The notes under the pieces are model-generated. The model ran no database searches, was not told the origin of the DNA, and worked only from the letters and a program-made list of their open reading frames with translations. A DNA stretch of 64,000 nucleotides from Iningainema tapete BLCC-T55 (GTDB lineage Bacteria > Cyanobacteriota > Cyanobacteriia > Cyanobacteriales > Nostocaceae): NCBI RefSeq assembly GCF_014698965.1, contig NZ_JACXAE010000027.1, forward strand, positions 120,248 to 184,247, written 5' to 3'. This document shows positions 29,377 through 38,461 of the stretch, piece after piece. A program made the translations under genes and the position numbers. Position 1 is the first letter of the stretch. Each line of letters starts with the position of its first letter.

Positions 29377-29405
29377 GTAGAGACGCTCCGCCGGAGCGTC
29401 TGTAT
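29377..29405. repeat. dispersed mini-palindrome with GCTCC core
   Basis: GTAGAGACGCTCC-GCC-GGAGCGTCTGTAT, one end degenerate. It sits between the DUF3177 gene and the following small gene; the RBS of the latter (AGGAG) begins one base past it. Confidence 0.8.
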
Positions 29406-29421
29406 AGGAGTCAAAAGACAA

Positions 29422-29718
29422 ATGCAATCCATAGGTAAGCGACTCGAACAATACACCACTAAACGTCCCCAAGAAGTTTTACTTGTATCCGTGGAAATTG
29501 CAGGTGAAGAAGATCAGATTGCCATTTTTCGAGGTTTTTCTAGTTCTTTAATGCGTTCAACTGCATTTGATCCTGACGTGCCTGTGCTACCGGATGAAGC
29601 GAAAATTGTGAAAATAGACCGAGTAGCAAGTCCTTATCATCCTGAATCCCCAAGGTATATCCAACAAGGATTGACTTGGGAATCTATGCTAACCCTATTG
29701 TCGGAAGTCGGAGTATAA
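29422..29718 (+). CDS. conserved cyanobacterial protein, 98 aa (DUF7734-like)
   Basis: A compact soluble protein: GKRLEQYTTKRPQEVLLVSVEIAGEEDQIAIFRGFSSSLMRSTAFDPDVPVLP...IDRVASPYHPESPRYIQQGLTWE. I associate this pattern with a conserved cyanobacterial/plastid DUF (DUF7734), without known function. ATG 29422 is preceded by AGGAG. It is co-directional with the DUF3177 gene across a 58-base gap that holds the palindrome. Confidence 0.7.
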   Translation: MQSIGKRLEQYTTKRPQEVLLVSVEIAGEEDQIAIFRGFSSSLMRSTAFDPDVPVLPDEAKIVKIDRVASPYHPESPRYIQQGLTWESMLTLLSEVGV

Positions 29719-30030
29719 AGGTTGTAGTCAGGGCTTCAGGACTGAAGTGCTGAATAAGAAAGAATTAGAGACGTTCCGCTGGAACGTCTCTACGGAATTG
29801 CTTGTACTTAAATGCAAGATTATGTTAATTTACTATAAAAATTATCAAAAATTGAAATAAACATCTTTTTAAGTAACCACTCTAGGGTAATTTTTTCTTC
29901 TTAATACCCACGCGAATTCATCAGCTAGACAGACGCACTTAATCTGTGAGTTTGTCCAAGATTAACTGAAAGTTACAAGCAAGACATAGTACTGTCGTTG
30001 CCTCAAATTATCCCTACCTCACATGCCATT
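29719..30030. other. intergenic region upstream of guaA
   Basis: 312 bases containing a mini-palindrome at 29765-29793 (TTAGAGACGTTCC-GCT-GGAACGTCTCTAC; one mismatch in the core). The remainder is AT-rich and should contain the guaA promoter. No riboswitch-like fold was recognised. Confidence 0.55.
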
Positions 30031-31653
30031 ATGAATACAGCGGTGACTCTACCAATCGAACAAACGCCCCAAACAGTGGAATATTTGGGGGAGATTAATC
30101 GCCAAATCATTGTCATTCTCGACTTTGGCTCTCAGTATTCTGAACTAATTGCCCGCCGGATTCGAGAAACTCAAGTATACTCTGAAGTTCTTTCTTATCG
30201 CACCACAGCGGAACAATTACGTAAGCTCAATCCCAAGGGAATTATTTTATCTGGTGGTCCGTCTTCAGTTTATGATGATGGCGCTCCCCATTGCGACCCA
30301 GAAATTTGGAATTTGGGCATTCCAATTTTGGGTGTGTGCTACGGGATGCAGTTAATGGTGCAACTTCTGGGTGGAGAAGTGGCAAAGGCAGACAGAGGTG
30401 AGTATGGCAAAGCGTCGTTGTATATAGACGATCCCACAGATTTGCTCACCAATGTTGAAGATGGCACAACTATGTGGATGAGTCATGGAGACTCTGTAAC
30501 TCAAATGCCCCCAGGATTTGAATTACTGGCACATACAGAGAATACACCTTGTGCAGCGATCGCCGATCATGAAAAGAAATTATACGGTGTTCAGTTTCAT
30601 CCCGAAGTAGTGCATTCTATAGGTGGTATTGCGCTGATCCGCAATTTTGTTTACCACATCTGTGAATGCGAACCAACTTGGACAACTGCTGCTTTTGTTG
30701 AAGAAGCAATTCGCGAAATTCGTGCTAAAGTTGGCGATAAAAGGGTACTTTTAGCTCTTTCTGGTGGAGTAGATTCTTCTACTCTCGCATTTTTGCTCCA
30801 CAAAGCAATTGGCGATCAACTTACTTGCGTGTTTATCGATCAAGGCTTTATGCGGAAGTACGAGCCAGAACGCTTGATTAAGTTGTTCTCTGAGCAGTTT
30901 CATATTCCTGTAGAGTATGTCAAAGCTCGCGAACGCTTCCTCAACGCGCTCGCTGGTGTCACCGATCCCGAAGAAAAGCGTCGTATAATTGGACACGAAT
31001 TTATCAGTACTTTTGAGGAAGCATCCAAACGCCTGGGGCCCTTCGATTATCTAGCACAAGGCACTTTATATCCAGACGTGATTGAATCTGCTAATACCAA
31101 TGTTGACCCACAAACTGGAGAACGAGTAGCAGTAAAAATTAAGAGCCATCACAACGTTGGCGGTTTACCTAAAGATCTAAGATTCAAATTAGTGGAACCA
31201 CTGCGTAAACTGTTTAAGGATGAAGTTCGCAAAGTAGGGCGTTCTATTGGTTTACCAGAAGAAATTGTCAGACGTCATCCTTTTCCAGGTCCTGGTTTAG
31301 CAATTCGCATTTTAGGCGAAGTTACGGCTGAACGGTTAAATATTCTACGTGATGCTGACTTGATTGTTCGGCAAGAAATCAACCAGCGCGGACTATACCA
31401 CGAATATTGGCAATCTTTTGCTGTATTGCTACCTATTCGCAGTGTAGGCGTAATGGGTGACCAACGTACCTATGCTTACCCCATCGTCTTGCGGATTGTA
31501 CAAAGTGAAGATGGAATGACCGCTGATTGGGCGCGTGTACCTTACGATGTGCTAGAAGTTATTTCTAACCGAATTGTTAATGAGGTAAAAGGTGTGAACC
31601 GTGTGGTTTATGACATCACATCTAAACCACCTGGGACTATTGAGTGGGAGTAA
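30031..31653 (+). CDS. guaA: GMP synthase (glutamine-hydrolysing)
   Basis: It converts XMP to GMP using glutamine and ATP, the last step of GMP synthesis. 540 aa from ATG 30031; a TTG 33 bases earlier would add [11 protein letters not shown] and neither site has a clear RBS, so the ATG is preferred. N-terminal class I amidotransferase: VCYGMQL (nucleophile Cys) and [10 protein letters not shown] (His/Glu). ATP-pyrophosphatase: [18 protein letters not shown]-terminal dimerisation domain ends [14 protein letters not shown], as in all GuaA. Confidence 0.97.
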   Translation: MNTAVTLPIEQTPQTVEYLGEINRQIIVILDFGSQYSELIARRIRETQVYSEVLSYRTTAEQLRKLNPKGIILSGGPSSVYDDGAPHCDPEIWNLGIPILGVCYGMQLMVQLLGGEVAKADRGEYGKASLYIDDPTDLLTNVEDGTTMWMSHGDSVTQMPPGFELLAHTENTPCAAIADHEKKLYGVQFHPEVVHSIGGIALIRNFVYHICECEPTWTTAAFVEEAIREIRAKVGDKRVLLALSGGVDSSTLAFLLHKAIGDQLTCVFIDQGFMRKYEPERLIKLFSEQFHIPVEYVKARERFLNALAGVTDPEEKRRIIGHEFISTFEEASKRLGPFDYLAQGTLYPDVIESANTNVDPQTGERVAVKIKSHHNVGGLPKDLRFKLVEPLRKLFKDEVRKVGRSIGLPEEIVRRHPFPGPGLAIRILGEVTAERLNILRDADLIVRQEINQRGLYHEYWQSFAVLLPIRSVGVMGDQRTYAYPIVLRIVQSEDGMTADWARVPYDVLEVISNRIVNEVKGVNRVVYDITSKPPGTIEWE

Positions 31654-31683
31654 TTGAACGAAGGCTATTTGATGGCAATACAC

Positions 31684-31708
31684 GTAGGTTGGGCATTGCC
31701 CAACCTAC
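31684..31708. repeat. 12-bp-arm palindrome after guaA
   Basis: GTAGGTTGGGCA (31684-31695) faces TGCCCAACCTAC (31697-31708) with a single-base loop, 30 bases after the guaA stop. The GTTGGGCATTGCCCAAC type is a common dispersed cyanobacterial repeat and could also terminate guaA. Confidence 0.75.
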
Positions 31709-31934
31709 AAAGTAACAATTAATTTCGTCTTCTTGTGATAGCTGCCAAGTCCATGTCAACTCATTGATTATGATGAGTTTATGTTATCATGCTAATCAAG
31801 CATTCAAGAAGTTGAATAATGTTCACTCTAACCACAATTAAAATTAATTGGTTTCAGTGTGACTACATAATTTTTATGAATAGCTGATTTGATTAAAATG
31901 GACATTAGTAGCAGGGGGAAGATTGGGAACAATA

Positions 31935-32378
31935 ATGATGGGAGAAAATTCTCTTTGCAATAATGCTAATACCGATGCCAGCCTTTCTTCCCTGCCTTTG
32001 GCTGATTTAAAAGTTCTTGTTGTTGATGATGACGAAGATAGCCGCTTCTACATTTCTACAGTATTGGAAGAAGATGGAGCAAATGTCACCACAGTAAAAT
32101 CAGCAGCAGAGGCGATGGAAGTGTTACCAAAGATACAACCTAATGTTTTAGTTTGTGATATTGGGATGCCGGGAGAAGATGGTTACTCTTTAATCCGCAA
32201 GATACGTGCTCTCAATGCTGACAAAGGTGGGTGTATACCCGCAGTAGCATTAACCGCCTATGCTGACAGCGAAGATCGTGTCCGCGCCCTTGAAGCTGGT
32301 TTTCAAACCCATGTAGCTAAACCAGTCGATCCAGAAGCTTTAGTCGCTGTGATCGTAAATTTAGTTCCTCAAGATTGA
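31935..32378 (+). CDS. stand-alone response regulator receiver protein
   Basis: 147 aa comprising one REC domain after a short Asn/Ser-rich leader. The acidic pair VVDDDED, phospho-acceptor Asp in VLVCDIGMPGEDGYS, Thr in ALTAYADSEDR and Lys in THVAKPVDP are all in place. No output domain exists, so it would act by protein contact, as in CheY-like or hybrid-kinase partner proteins. ATG 31935 has GGGA six bases upstream; a TTG at 31923 is less likely. No kinase gene is adjacent. Confidence 0.88.
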   Translation: MMGENSLCNNANTDASLSSLPLADLKVLVVDDDEDSRFYISTVLEEDGANVTTVKSAAEAMEVLPKIQPNVLVCDIGMPGEDGYSLIRKIRALNADKGGCIPAVALTAYADSEDRVRALEAGFQTHVAKPVDPEALVAVIVNLVPQD

Positions 32379-32381
32379 ATG

Positions 32382-33269
32382 CTAAAAGGTGATGTGGCTG
32401 GATTGGTAAGTTGGCGGTTCTACATGAATTAAAATCCGCACAGGACTGAAGCGTTGCTCAAGCCGCTTTTCTACTTCCTCTGTAATTCTATGTGCAGTTT
32501 CTACTTCCTTTTCATCCACAATTAGATGCATTTCGATGAAGACTTGGTGTCCAACAACACCGCGAGAAGCGATGTCATGACAGTTAATCACACCAGGAAC
32601 GCTCATGGCGATCGCATGAATTACCTCTGGTGCAATCGCCATTCGATCTACTAGTGTTGGTAAATTTTCTTTTAAAACAGACCAGCCACTCCAAAATACT
32701 AACAAAGCTACCGGAAAAGCTAACACTACATCTAACCACTGATAGCCCAACCACACACCAATCAAACCACCAATTACCGAAATAGTTACCCAAACATCGC
32801 TCATGGTATGTTTTGCATCAGCAATTAAAATTGCGCTACCGACCCGATGACCTTGAGCACGTTCGTAATATGCTACGAAAATATTAATCCCCAGCACAAC
32901 CAGTAATAACCATAACTCTGGTGGTGATATTTTCACAGGTTGCCCACCTTTAATAATTCGTTCCATTGCCCCTTGGAGAATTTCAAAACAAGCTATGCCT
33001 AAGAAGGCAGAAATTCCCAATGCACCCACTGCTTCAAATTTTTGGTGTCCATAGGGATGCTCTCGGTCAGGAAGTGGAGAAGAAAATTTACTGGCAACCA
33101 ATCCTAAAATATTGTTAGCACTATCTGTTACACTATGCAAAGCATCAGCTAGTAAACTGAGAGAACCTGTTATTGTCCCCACAAAAGCTTTCAATCCCAT
33201 CACAAATAAGTTAAGTATGAGGGTGATAATTAAAACCCTTTGAACTATGGCACGACGATCTACAGTCAT
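32382..33269 (-). CDS. cation diffusion facilitator family transporter
   Basis: A 295-aa metal/proton antiporter of the CDF family (Zn, Fe, Mn or Co efflux). Six membrane helices are followed by a cytoplasmic ferredoxin-like domain from about residue 205. The transport site motif is visible as LADALHSVTDSANN in helix 2 and ADAKHTMSDVWVT in helix 5, both H/D type. The signature HPYGHQKFEAVGAL follows the first. The convergent response regulator ends only 3 bases away. Metal specificity cannot be set from sequence alone. Confidence 0.92.
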   Translation of the reverse strand: MTVDRRAIVQRVLIITLILNLFVMGLKAFVGTITGSLSLLADALHSVTDSANNILGLVASKFSSPLPDREHPYGHQKFEAVGALGISAFLGIACFEILQGAMERIIKGGQPVKISPPELWLLLVVLGINIFVAYYERAQGHRVGSAILIADAKHTMSDVWVTISVIGGLIGVWLGYQWLDVVLAFPVALLVFWSGWSVLKENLPTLVDRMAIAPEVIHAIAMSVPGVINCHDIASRGVVGHQVFIEMHLIVDEKEVETAHRITEEVEKRLEQRFSPVRILIHVEPPTYQSSHITF

Positions 33270-33308
33270 AAAGTGATTTTTATATCATGTTCTCTGACTG
33301 TAAAACAA

Positions 33309-33390
33309 AAAGATACCCGACTTCGTGAATAAGTCAAGTATCTTTGTAAAACAAAAAGATACCTGACTTTTTTGAGAAGTCGGGTATCTT
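33309..33390. repeat. two tandem related hairpins
   Basis: Hairpin one has arms 33309-33323 and 33331-33345; hairpin two has arms 33356-33369 and 33377-33390. Both use the AAGATACC-GACTT / AAGTC-GTATCTT pattern and differ at a few positions, so one is a copy of the other. They sit between divergent genes, so they are not simple terminators. Confidence 0.75.
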
Positions 33391-33422
33391 AATCTTTGAT
33401 GTACAGTTTTGACAGATAGCTC

Positions 33423-33773
33423 ATGTCTCCAAGTAATCTGACATTGAACCTAGTGGAAGGTTCTGTCTGTTTTAGTTTTTCACCTCAAGCAGCACGGGAA
33501 TTAAAGGCGGCTATGGATGAGTTAATGCAAAGCTTAAAAGCTGTTGCGGCGAAAACCACCTCCAAAGGCGGTATTAGTCCTCAACGCCCAATGGAATACC
33601 GTTACACGGGGGAAGTGTTTCTCGAAATTTTTTGTAATCCCAATATTTGGCCCTCTCCTTTCGCCGCTAAAGTTCTACTCACTGTACGCGATCCCAACAT
33701 CCGCTTGACTACATCCGCTGAACTCACTCGCATTCTAGAAGATTTGAATCAGTATTTGGAGCAATTCGCGTAA
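33423..33773 (+). CDS. conserved cyanobacterial hypothetical protein, 116 aa
   Basis: A soluble alpha/beta protein: beta-rich start (LTLNLVEGSVCFSFSPQAARELKAAMDELMQSLKAVA), a central loop, then EVFLEIFCNPNIWPSPFAAKVLLTVRDPNIRLTTSAELTRILEDL. I recognise it as a conserved cyanobacterial protein but no domain with known function. ATG 33423 is the natural start. A hairpin follows its stop. Confidence 0.68.
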   Translation: MSPSNLTLNLVEGSVCFSFSPQAARELKAAMDELMQSLKAVAAKTTSKGGISPQRPMEYRYTGEVFLEIFCNPNIWPSPFAAKVLLTVRDPNIRLTTSAELTRILEDLNQYLEQFA

Positions 33774-33787
33774 ATCACAAAAAAATT

Positions 33788-33819
33788 CCGGAGCAGCCAC
33801 ACACCTGAAACTGCTCCGG
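33788..33819 (+). terminator. intrinsic terminator-like hairpin
   Basis: CCGGAGCAG (33788-33796) pairs perfectly with CTGCTCCGG (33811-33819) and is followed by TAAAAAATTT. It begins 15 bases after the stop of the 116-aa gene. It is flanked by A-runs on one side and mixed A/T on the other. Confidence 0.65.
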
Positions 33820-33897
33820 TAAAAAATTTACTTTTATTGGTAGAGGCAACATTAGCTGCCTATTCTTTATCTGGTTGAATCTGAAATAAAAAATTGA

Positions 33898-34134
33898 TTA
33901 ATCATTTTCCCATTCTTCTCGACCAATCAGATCGGCAATGCGATCGCGTAACAAGAAGTCGCACTTTTCTAACTCACACTCAATGCACACCCATTCTCTT
34001 GCTGGAATGTACTGGCACAAGGTATAAATTGGCTGCTGGCGACTAACTAAACCTCTTTGCACCAGTCGGCGTGCTTCTTCTTGAATCACGTCTAGAGAAT
34101 AGTAGCTAATAGAAGGCACCGTATTAACACTCAT
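33898..34134 (-). CDS. DUF4327 family protein
   Basis: A 78-aa protein matching the DUF4327 pattern: YYSLDVIQEEARRLVQRGLVSRQQPIYTLCQYIPAREWVCIECELEKCDFLLRDRIADLIGREEWEND. The conserved CQYIPAREW and CxExCELE segments give two or three Cys that could bind metal or form disulfides. Function is unknown. The family is cyanobacterial. Confidence 0.88.
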   Translation of the reverse strand: MSVNTVPSISYYSLDVIQEEARRLVQRGLVSRQQPIYTLCQYIPAREWVCIECELEKCDFLLRDRIADLIGREEWEND

Positions 34135-35100
34135 TGTTTTTACTCACAAATTAACACGTAAGTAGGGTTCCCTAAATTTCTTAGGAACAAACATCCACTG
34201 GAATAAACTTGTCACTAAGGTTTTGTATTTTCGTATACGGAACTATTTTCATTTTGACGCTACATATCCTCAAATTATATGAAGATATATTACAAAAGTC
34301 AACAATTTCTGACATTTGTTTCTACTCTATCCTAAATGAAAAAAGATGTGGTTGATTTCACTAACTTGAGGTATCGCTTAAGTTGTACTTCCTTGTTAGG
34401 GAGAATACTGTGGAAATATACATTTGGTCAGGTTTTGCGCAATGTTATTTACATAGCCAACAACGTCCGAATAGCGAATGTCTAAAGCTACTGACATCTG
34501 TTCAGAGGAGAAAATACAACGAATATCGACGAGACGCAAGAGTATAAACTGCGGCACAATACAAAGGCTAACGTACATTACTAAAAATTGTCTCTCATGA
34601 TTTTTTAACTATTTCTTAAACAATTTCTCATCTCCTTTGGTCAATTTAGTCTGAGTGCAAACAAGATGGGCAAGGATAAAGGTCTGTAGTAAAGTTGAAT
34701 GGTTGGCGATCGCCAGTACTAATGACTTTGATGCAGCAACCTTTAATTTAAGAGATTATCCTAGTTTGGGAGGACAGTGTAATTGCTGGTGAAGTATGGT
34801 GTGCAAAATCACAACTTAACATATCACGAACCACCATGAGGCGATCAATTCATTTTCTGAGAAATTGTTAAGTTTTATCTCTATTATGAATATTTGTAAT
34901 ATCACAAGAGAGTAATAAAAGATTTGCTATGTTGCCAAATGTCATTAGCAATGGTAAACGCACAAAGTATTTGATCCCGACCCAGAAGCAAATATAGTGA
35001 TATTTAAACAGATGTAACTATGTCGTGTCTGTAATTAGCTTAGCTAACTTTCTCAGATTAAATGTTATTTAGATAACTTAAAGCAATTTAAAACAGCTAG
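34135..35100. other. nearly 1 kb without a supported gene
   Basis: AT-rich region. A 60-codon minus-strand frame (34396-34578) has neither RBS nor recognisable sequence and is not called. No hairpin with long perfect arms, tRNA or transposase remnant was seen. It separates the core block from the sulfatase block and may contain eroded genes. Confidence 0.4.
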
Positions 35101-36108
35101 CTAGATATTGATTACACAACGAAAGCCAATGTGGCAAGTTGATGTATCTACCGTTTCTGGATGACGCGCCGCTGGACGATATCGCTGACAGTAGTTAGGC
35201 GCACAGAGAAAGGAACCACCTTTAACTACTTTCCTGGGTATTTGTGATGGTGTAGTTAGATCAATACTCTCTTGTTGGGTTCCACCTCTGGGGTTAACTG
35301 GTATACAGCAAGATTTAGTTTTATTTTCTGGATGATGTTGTCGATACCAGTCTGTTGTCCACTCCCAGACGTTACCGATCATATCAAAAAGACCATAACC
35401 ATTGGCAGGGTATGAACCGACAGGCTCTGCTCCTGGGGGGTGTGGTTTTCGGTATGTTGTGGGAAACTTACCTTCCCATGTGTTTGCCATTCGCTTACCC
35501 TTGGGCATAAATTCATTGCCCCAAGCATAAACAGCACCATCTAACCCACCGCGTGCAGCAAACTCCCACTGTGCTTCTGTTGGTAAAGATTTGCCAGCCC
35601 AAGTGGCATAAGCAAGCGCATCTTCATAAGCAATTTGTACCACTGGATAATTTTCGCATCCCTTGATAGAACTTTTAGGACCAGTTGGATGTCGCCAGTT
35701 AGCACCTGGTACGTAAACCCACCAGCTTAAAGTTTTCAAAGTTACTGGATATTTCGGTTGCTCAAATACTGCCGAGCCTGGTACTAATAACTCCGGTATT
35801 GCGCCTGGGTAATCTTCCAGCTTGGGTTGACGTTCCGCTACAGTCACGTAACCAGTTGCTTTCACAAAACGTTGGAACTGTTTGTTAGTGACTGTGTAGC
35901 GATCCATCCAAAAACCATCTACACTAACTTGATGAGCTGGGCTTTCTTCAGGGTAGTGGCGATCGCTCCCCATCATAAAAGTGCCACTCTTGATCCAAAC
36001 CATATCTCGATCTGGCGGTTTCCCAGGACTTTTGACAGCAAGATGCTTGGAGCTACTAACCGAAACTCCCTGTTCTAGAGCCTCTTGGCGTGATATAGGT
36101 TCCTGCAT
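35101..36108 (-). CDS. formylglycine-generating enzyme (SUMF1/FGE family)
   Basis: A 335-aa FGE-sulfatase domain protein that oxidises a Cys in sulfatases to C-alpha-formylglycine in the cytoplasm. It starts MVWIKSGTFMMGSDRHYPEESPAHQVSVDGFWMDRYTVTN near residue 35, and contains YPVVQIAYEDALAYATWAGKSLPTEAQWEFAARGG and GNVWEWTTDWY. The end is GGSFLCAPNYCQRYRPAARH...TSTCHIGFRC. The paired Cys in SFLCAPNYC match the copper-binding active-site cysteines of true FGEs, not just family relatives. AAGGA precedes ATG 36108. It lies 55 bases after the sulfatase gene on the same strand, consistent with an operon. Confidence 0.92.
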   Translation of the reverse strand: MQEPISRQEALEQGVSVSSSKHLAVKSPGKPPDRDMVWIKSGTFMMGSDRHYPEESPAHQVSVDGFWMDRYTVTNKQFQRFVKATGYVTVAERQPKLEDYPGAIPELLVPGSAVFEQPKYPVTLKTLSWWVYVPGANWRHPTGPKSSIKGCENYPVVQIAYEDALAYATWAGKSLPTEAQWEFAARGGLDGAVYAWGNEFMPKGKRMANTWEGKFPTTYRKPHPPGAEPVGSYPANGYGLFDMIGNVWEWTTDWYRQHHPENKTKSCCIPVNPRGGTQQESIDLTTPSQIPRKVVKGGSFLCAPNYCQRYRPAARHPETVDTSTCHIGFRCVINI

Positions 36109-36163
36109 GAATCGCTTGTCCTTGCAAACTCGAAGAAATTAAAGATTTTTCCATCCAAAATTT

Positions 36164-37546
36164 TTATCCTGGGTAAGGCAGCACTTGGGCATCCCATTGC
36201 CCAAATCGCTCCCTTAGCTGCCGCAACACTTTGGGATAGTCGTTTTTGAGATCGGTTTGTTCGCCTTCGTCGTTAGCAAGATTGAACAGATATTCATTTT
36301 CCCCCAACCGCAAGTACTTCCAATCCCCGCTTCTCACTGCTGCTTGAAGTTGTCCTGGAGAACTGCCCGCCAGATTAGATTTGTAGCGCCAGAATAGCGT
36401 TCTTTTGTTAACAGGTTTTCTACGTTGAAGCAGAGGAAGCAAATTTTGACCATCAAGAGGATAGTTTGGATCGCTTGAAGTGCCTGTTGCTGCCAGAAGT
36501 GTTGCTGTCCAGTCAAAAGTGATGATGGGTTGGTTACTCACTTGGTTAGGTTGAATTACTCTAGGCCACCGGATAAATGCGGGGACTCGCAAACCCCCTT
36601 CGTATAAAATGCCCTTTCTCCCTTGAAATGGTCCAAGATCAGAATATCTCTCTCCCCCGTTATCGCTAGTAAAAATGACGATGGTGTTATCAGCCTGTCC
36701 AGACTCTTTCAGCGCTTGCAATACTCTACCAACTCCGTCATCTAAACTCTTCAATATAGCTGCATAGGTTTGCCTTGAGCCTCCTGCAGTGAAATTATTC
36801 ACGTTGTAAAAAGTTCTACTTAATTCCTCATCTTCTGGTCCTTCCCAAGGCCAATGAGGTGCATTGTAGTGAAGGCTTAAGTAAAATGGGCGATCGCGCT
36901 CTCTTGTAATGAACTCAATGGCACGCTCAGTATATAAGTCTGTCGCATAGCCAGAAATTTCTACAGGCTCCTCACCTTCATAAAAATCAGGAGTTCCACT
37001 TCCATCCTTATGAGTAAAGTAATCAATTGCGCCACTGTAGTTGCCAAAGAATTCATCATACCCACTCTTGAGGGGACCGTATGTAGGCAGATAGCCGCTA
37101 TGCCACTTACCAACTAATGCTGTTTCATAACCATTAGCTTTTAATAAGGAAGCAATTGTTGGCACCTCCGGTGGCAGCCCCACACTATCACCAATTTGTC
37201 GTGAATTAGCTAAAGGTTCTTGAAGACCAACTGGCAGTCGTGCTGGATACCGACCAGTGAAGAAGCCGATTCGTGTTGGCGTGCAAACGGTTTGCGCTGA
37301 GTAGGCGTTGGTGAATCGCGTTCCCTCCCTTGCCAACTGGTCTAAATTTGGCGTTTGATATTCCTGTCCATAAATACCGATATCGCCCCAGCCTAAATCA
37401 TCTGTCAAAATGAACAGTACATTCGGACGCTTTTGTCTCGCAGAAAAAGCGGGAAGCTGAGAACTTGCTGCACTCAATAGTGTAGTTGCAACTGCAGTTC
37501 CTACAAATTCGCGCCGACCAATTCTTCTTAGCTTGCGTTGATTCAT
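36164..37546 (-). CDS. Cys-type arylsulfatase with Tat-like signal
   Basis: A 460-aa sulfatase hydrolysing sulfate esters. The N-terminus is RRIGRREFVGTAVATTLLSAASS, a probable twin-arginine signal. Metal ligands appear in LFILTDDLGWGDIGIYG. The modification motif CTPTR is in AQTVCTPTRIGFFTGRYPAR, and the rest includes LVGKWHSG, HYNAPHWPW and FTSDNGGERYSDLGP. The Cys must be turned into formylglycine by the neighbouring FGE before a folded Tat export, which fits this gene order. Substrate is not known; sulfated polysaccharides or aryl sulfates are possible. A sulfur-scavenging role is an inference. Confidence 0.92.
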   Translation of the reverse strand: MNQRKLRRIGRREFVGTAVATTLLSAASSQLPAFSARQKRPNVLFILTDDLGWGDIGIYGQEYQTPNLDQLAREGTRFTNAYSAQTVCTPTRIGFFTGRYPARLPVGLQEPLANSRQIGDSVGLPPEVPTIASLLKANGYETALVGKWHSGYLPTYGPLKSGYDEFFGNYSGAIDYFTHKDGSGTPDFYEGEEPVEISGYATDLYTERAIEFITRERDRPFYLSLHYNAPHWPWEGPEDEELSRTFYNVNNFTAGGSRQTYAAILKSLDDGVGRVLQALKESGQADNTIVIFTSDNGGERYSDLGPFQGRKGILYEGGLRVPAFIRWPRVIQPNQVSNQPIITFDWTATLLAATGTSSDPNYPLDGQNLLPLLQRRKPVNKRTLFWRYKSNLAGSSPGQLQAAVRSGDWKYLRLGENEYLFNLANDEGEQTDLKNDYPKVLRQLRERFGQWDAQVLPYPG

Positions 37547-37727
37547 TTGTCTGACTCCTGGTTAAGTGTGCATAGGTTGCTCTTAGAGGCATAACAGGTG
37601 TTGTACCCCTACCAATCATAAAATACGGTTACTCGGTAGTGTTAAAGTATTAAATTGGTAAATGAAGACATAATTGCATATCTTGAAGTGCAAAGCAAGT
37701 ACTTTATCCACAAAAATCACACACCAA

Positions 37728-37762
37728 AGAAGCCCGACAAATGAATGCGAAGTCGGGCTTCT
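37728..37762 (-). terminator. terminator-like hairpin of the DUF427 gene
   Basis: AGAAGCCCGAC (37728-37738) faces GTCGGGCTTCT (37752-37762), an 11-bp perfect stem overlapping the last two bases of the DUF427 gene stop codon. Downstream on the minus strand is TTTGGTGTGTGATTTTTG, a partial U-run. Confidence 0.65.
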
Positions 37763-38258
37763 ACCAGCCCCAACTACCTGGAATACCTTTAAACGGACCA
37801 ACGACATCACTGGTAATCCAACCACCGTAGAAGTTTCCTGGTTGAGGTTGGACTTTTTCGCCATCCACGTAGCAAGCATCCATCATATGAGCATAAAAAG
37901 CTACATAGTCTTTAAGAGATGCAAAGGCTGGTGTAGGCACAGGATAGTACCATGCAGCATTTTGAGCTTCTTTGTCACCAACGCGGATTGTGTAATAACC
38001 AGCACGTCCTTTCCACTCGCAAAAACTTGATTGCGGTACTTGAATTAAGTATTCTATCTTGATATCTGCTGGTGGGATGTAATAACCAGGTGGATGACTG
38101 GTTTCTAAAACACGTTTTGCAGCTTTGGTATCAGCAATAGTGACACCGTTAAAGATGATTTGAATATGTTTGTTCGTGTCTTCAAGTCTGGGTGGACGAG
38201 GATAGTCCCAGACTGATTCTTGTCCGGGTTGAGGTTCAATGGGTTGGGGTCTAAACAT
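37761..38258 (-). CDS. DUF427 domain protein
   Basis: A 165-aa protein starting MFRPQPIEPQPGQESVWDYPRPP at ATG 38258; the frame extends 23 codons further up with an unrelated hydrophobic tail that I discard. The DUF427 domain (NKHIQIIFNGVTIADTKAAKRVLETSHPPGYYIPPADI...FCEWKGRAGYYTI...NAAWYYPVP..A..SLKDYVAFYAHMMDACYVDGEKV) covers the protein. The fold is a beta-tent, known in small proteins of unclear function in bacteria and fungi. It is a single gene. Confidence 0.86.
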   Translation of the reverse strand: MFRPQPIEPQPGQESVWDYPRPPRLEDTNKHIQIIFNGVTIADTKAAKRVLETSHPPGYYIPPADIKIEYLIQVPQSSFCEWKGRAGYYTIRVGDKEAQNAAWYYPVPTPAFASLKDYVAFYAHMMDACYVDGEKVQPQPGNFYGGWITSDVVGPFKGIPGSWGW

Positions 38259-38356
38259 TTTGAATTGAGAATACTTTATGATGATGATATGATGCCCAAG
38301 AAATTTATTTCTTGGCTTAAAGCTCAAGTCAGAAGATCTGACTAAATAAATCTTTC

Positions 38357-38406
38357 AGTCCGTTTTAACGGACTTTAGCTTTCAGCCTTGAACTTGAGTT
38401 CAAGGC
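38357..38406. repeat. two adjacent hairpins in the gap before the DUF427 gene
   Basis: AGTCCGTT/AACGGACT (38357-38374) and GCCTTGAACT/AGTTCAAGGC (38385-38406) form two perfect hairpins linked by TTAGCTTTC. The composite is a type of dispersed repeat seen in cyanobacterial genomes. It lies between the HlyD gene start-to-stop unit and the DUF427 gene, both on the minus strand. Confidence 0.65.
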
Positions 38407-38461
38407 TTACTCACGGTGAGGTGCAAGATCTCATTTAACGCACCCCACAAAATATTAAATC

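Noticed and set aside
34396..34578. 60-codon minus-strand frame
   Set aside because: No RBS or homology that I can see; kept as non-coding.
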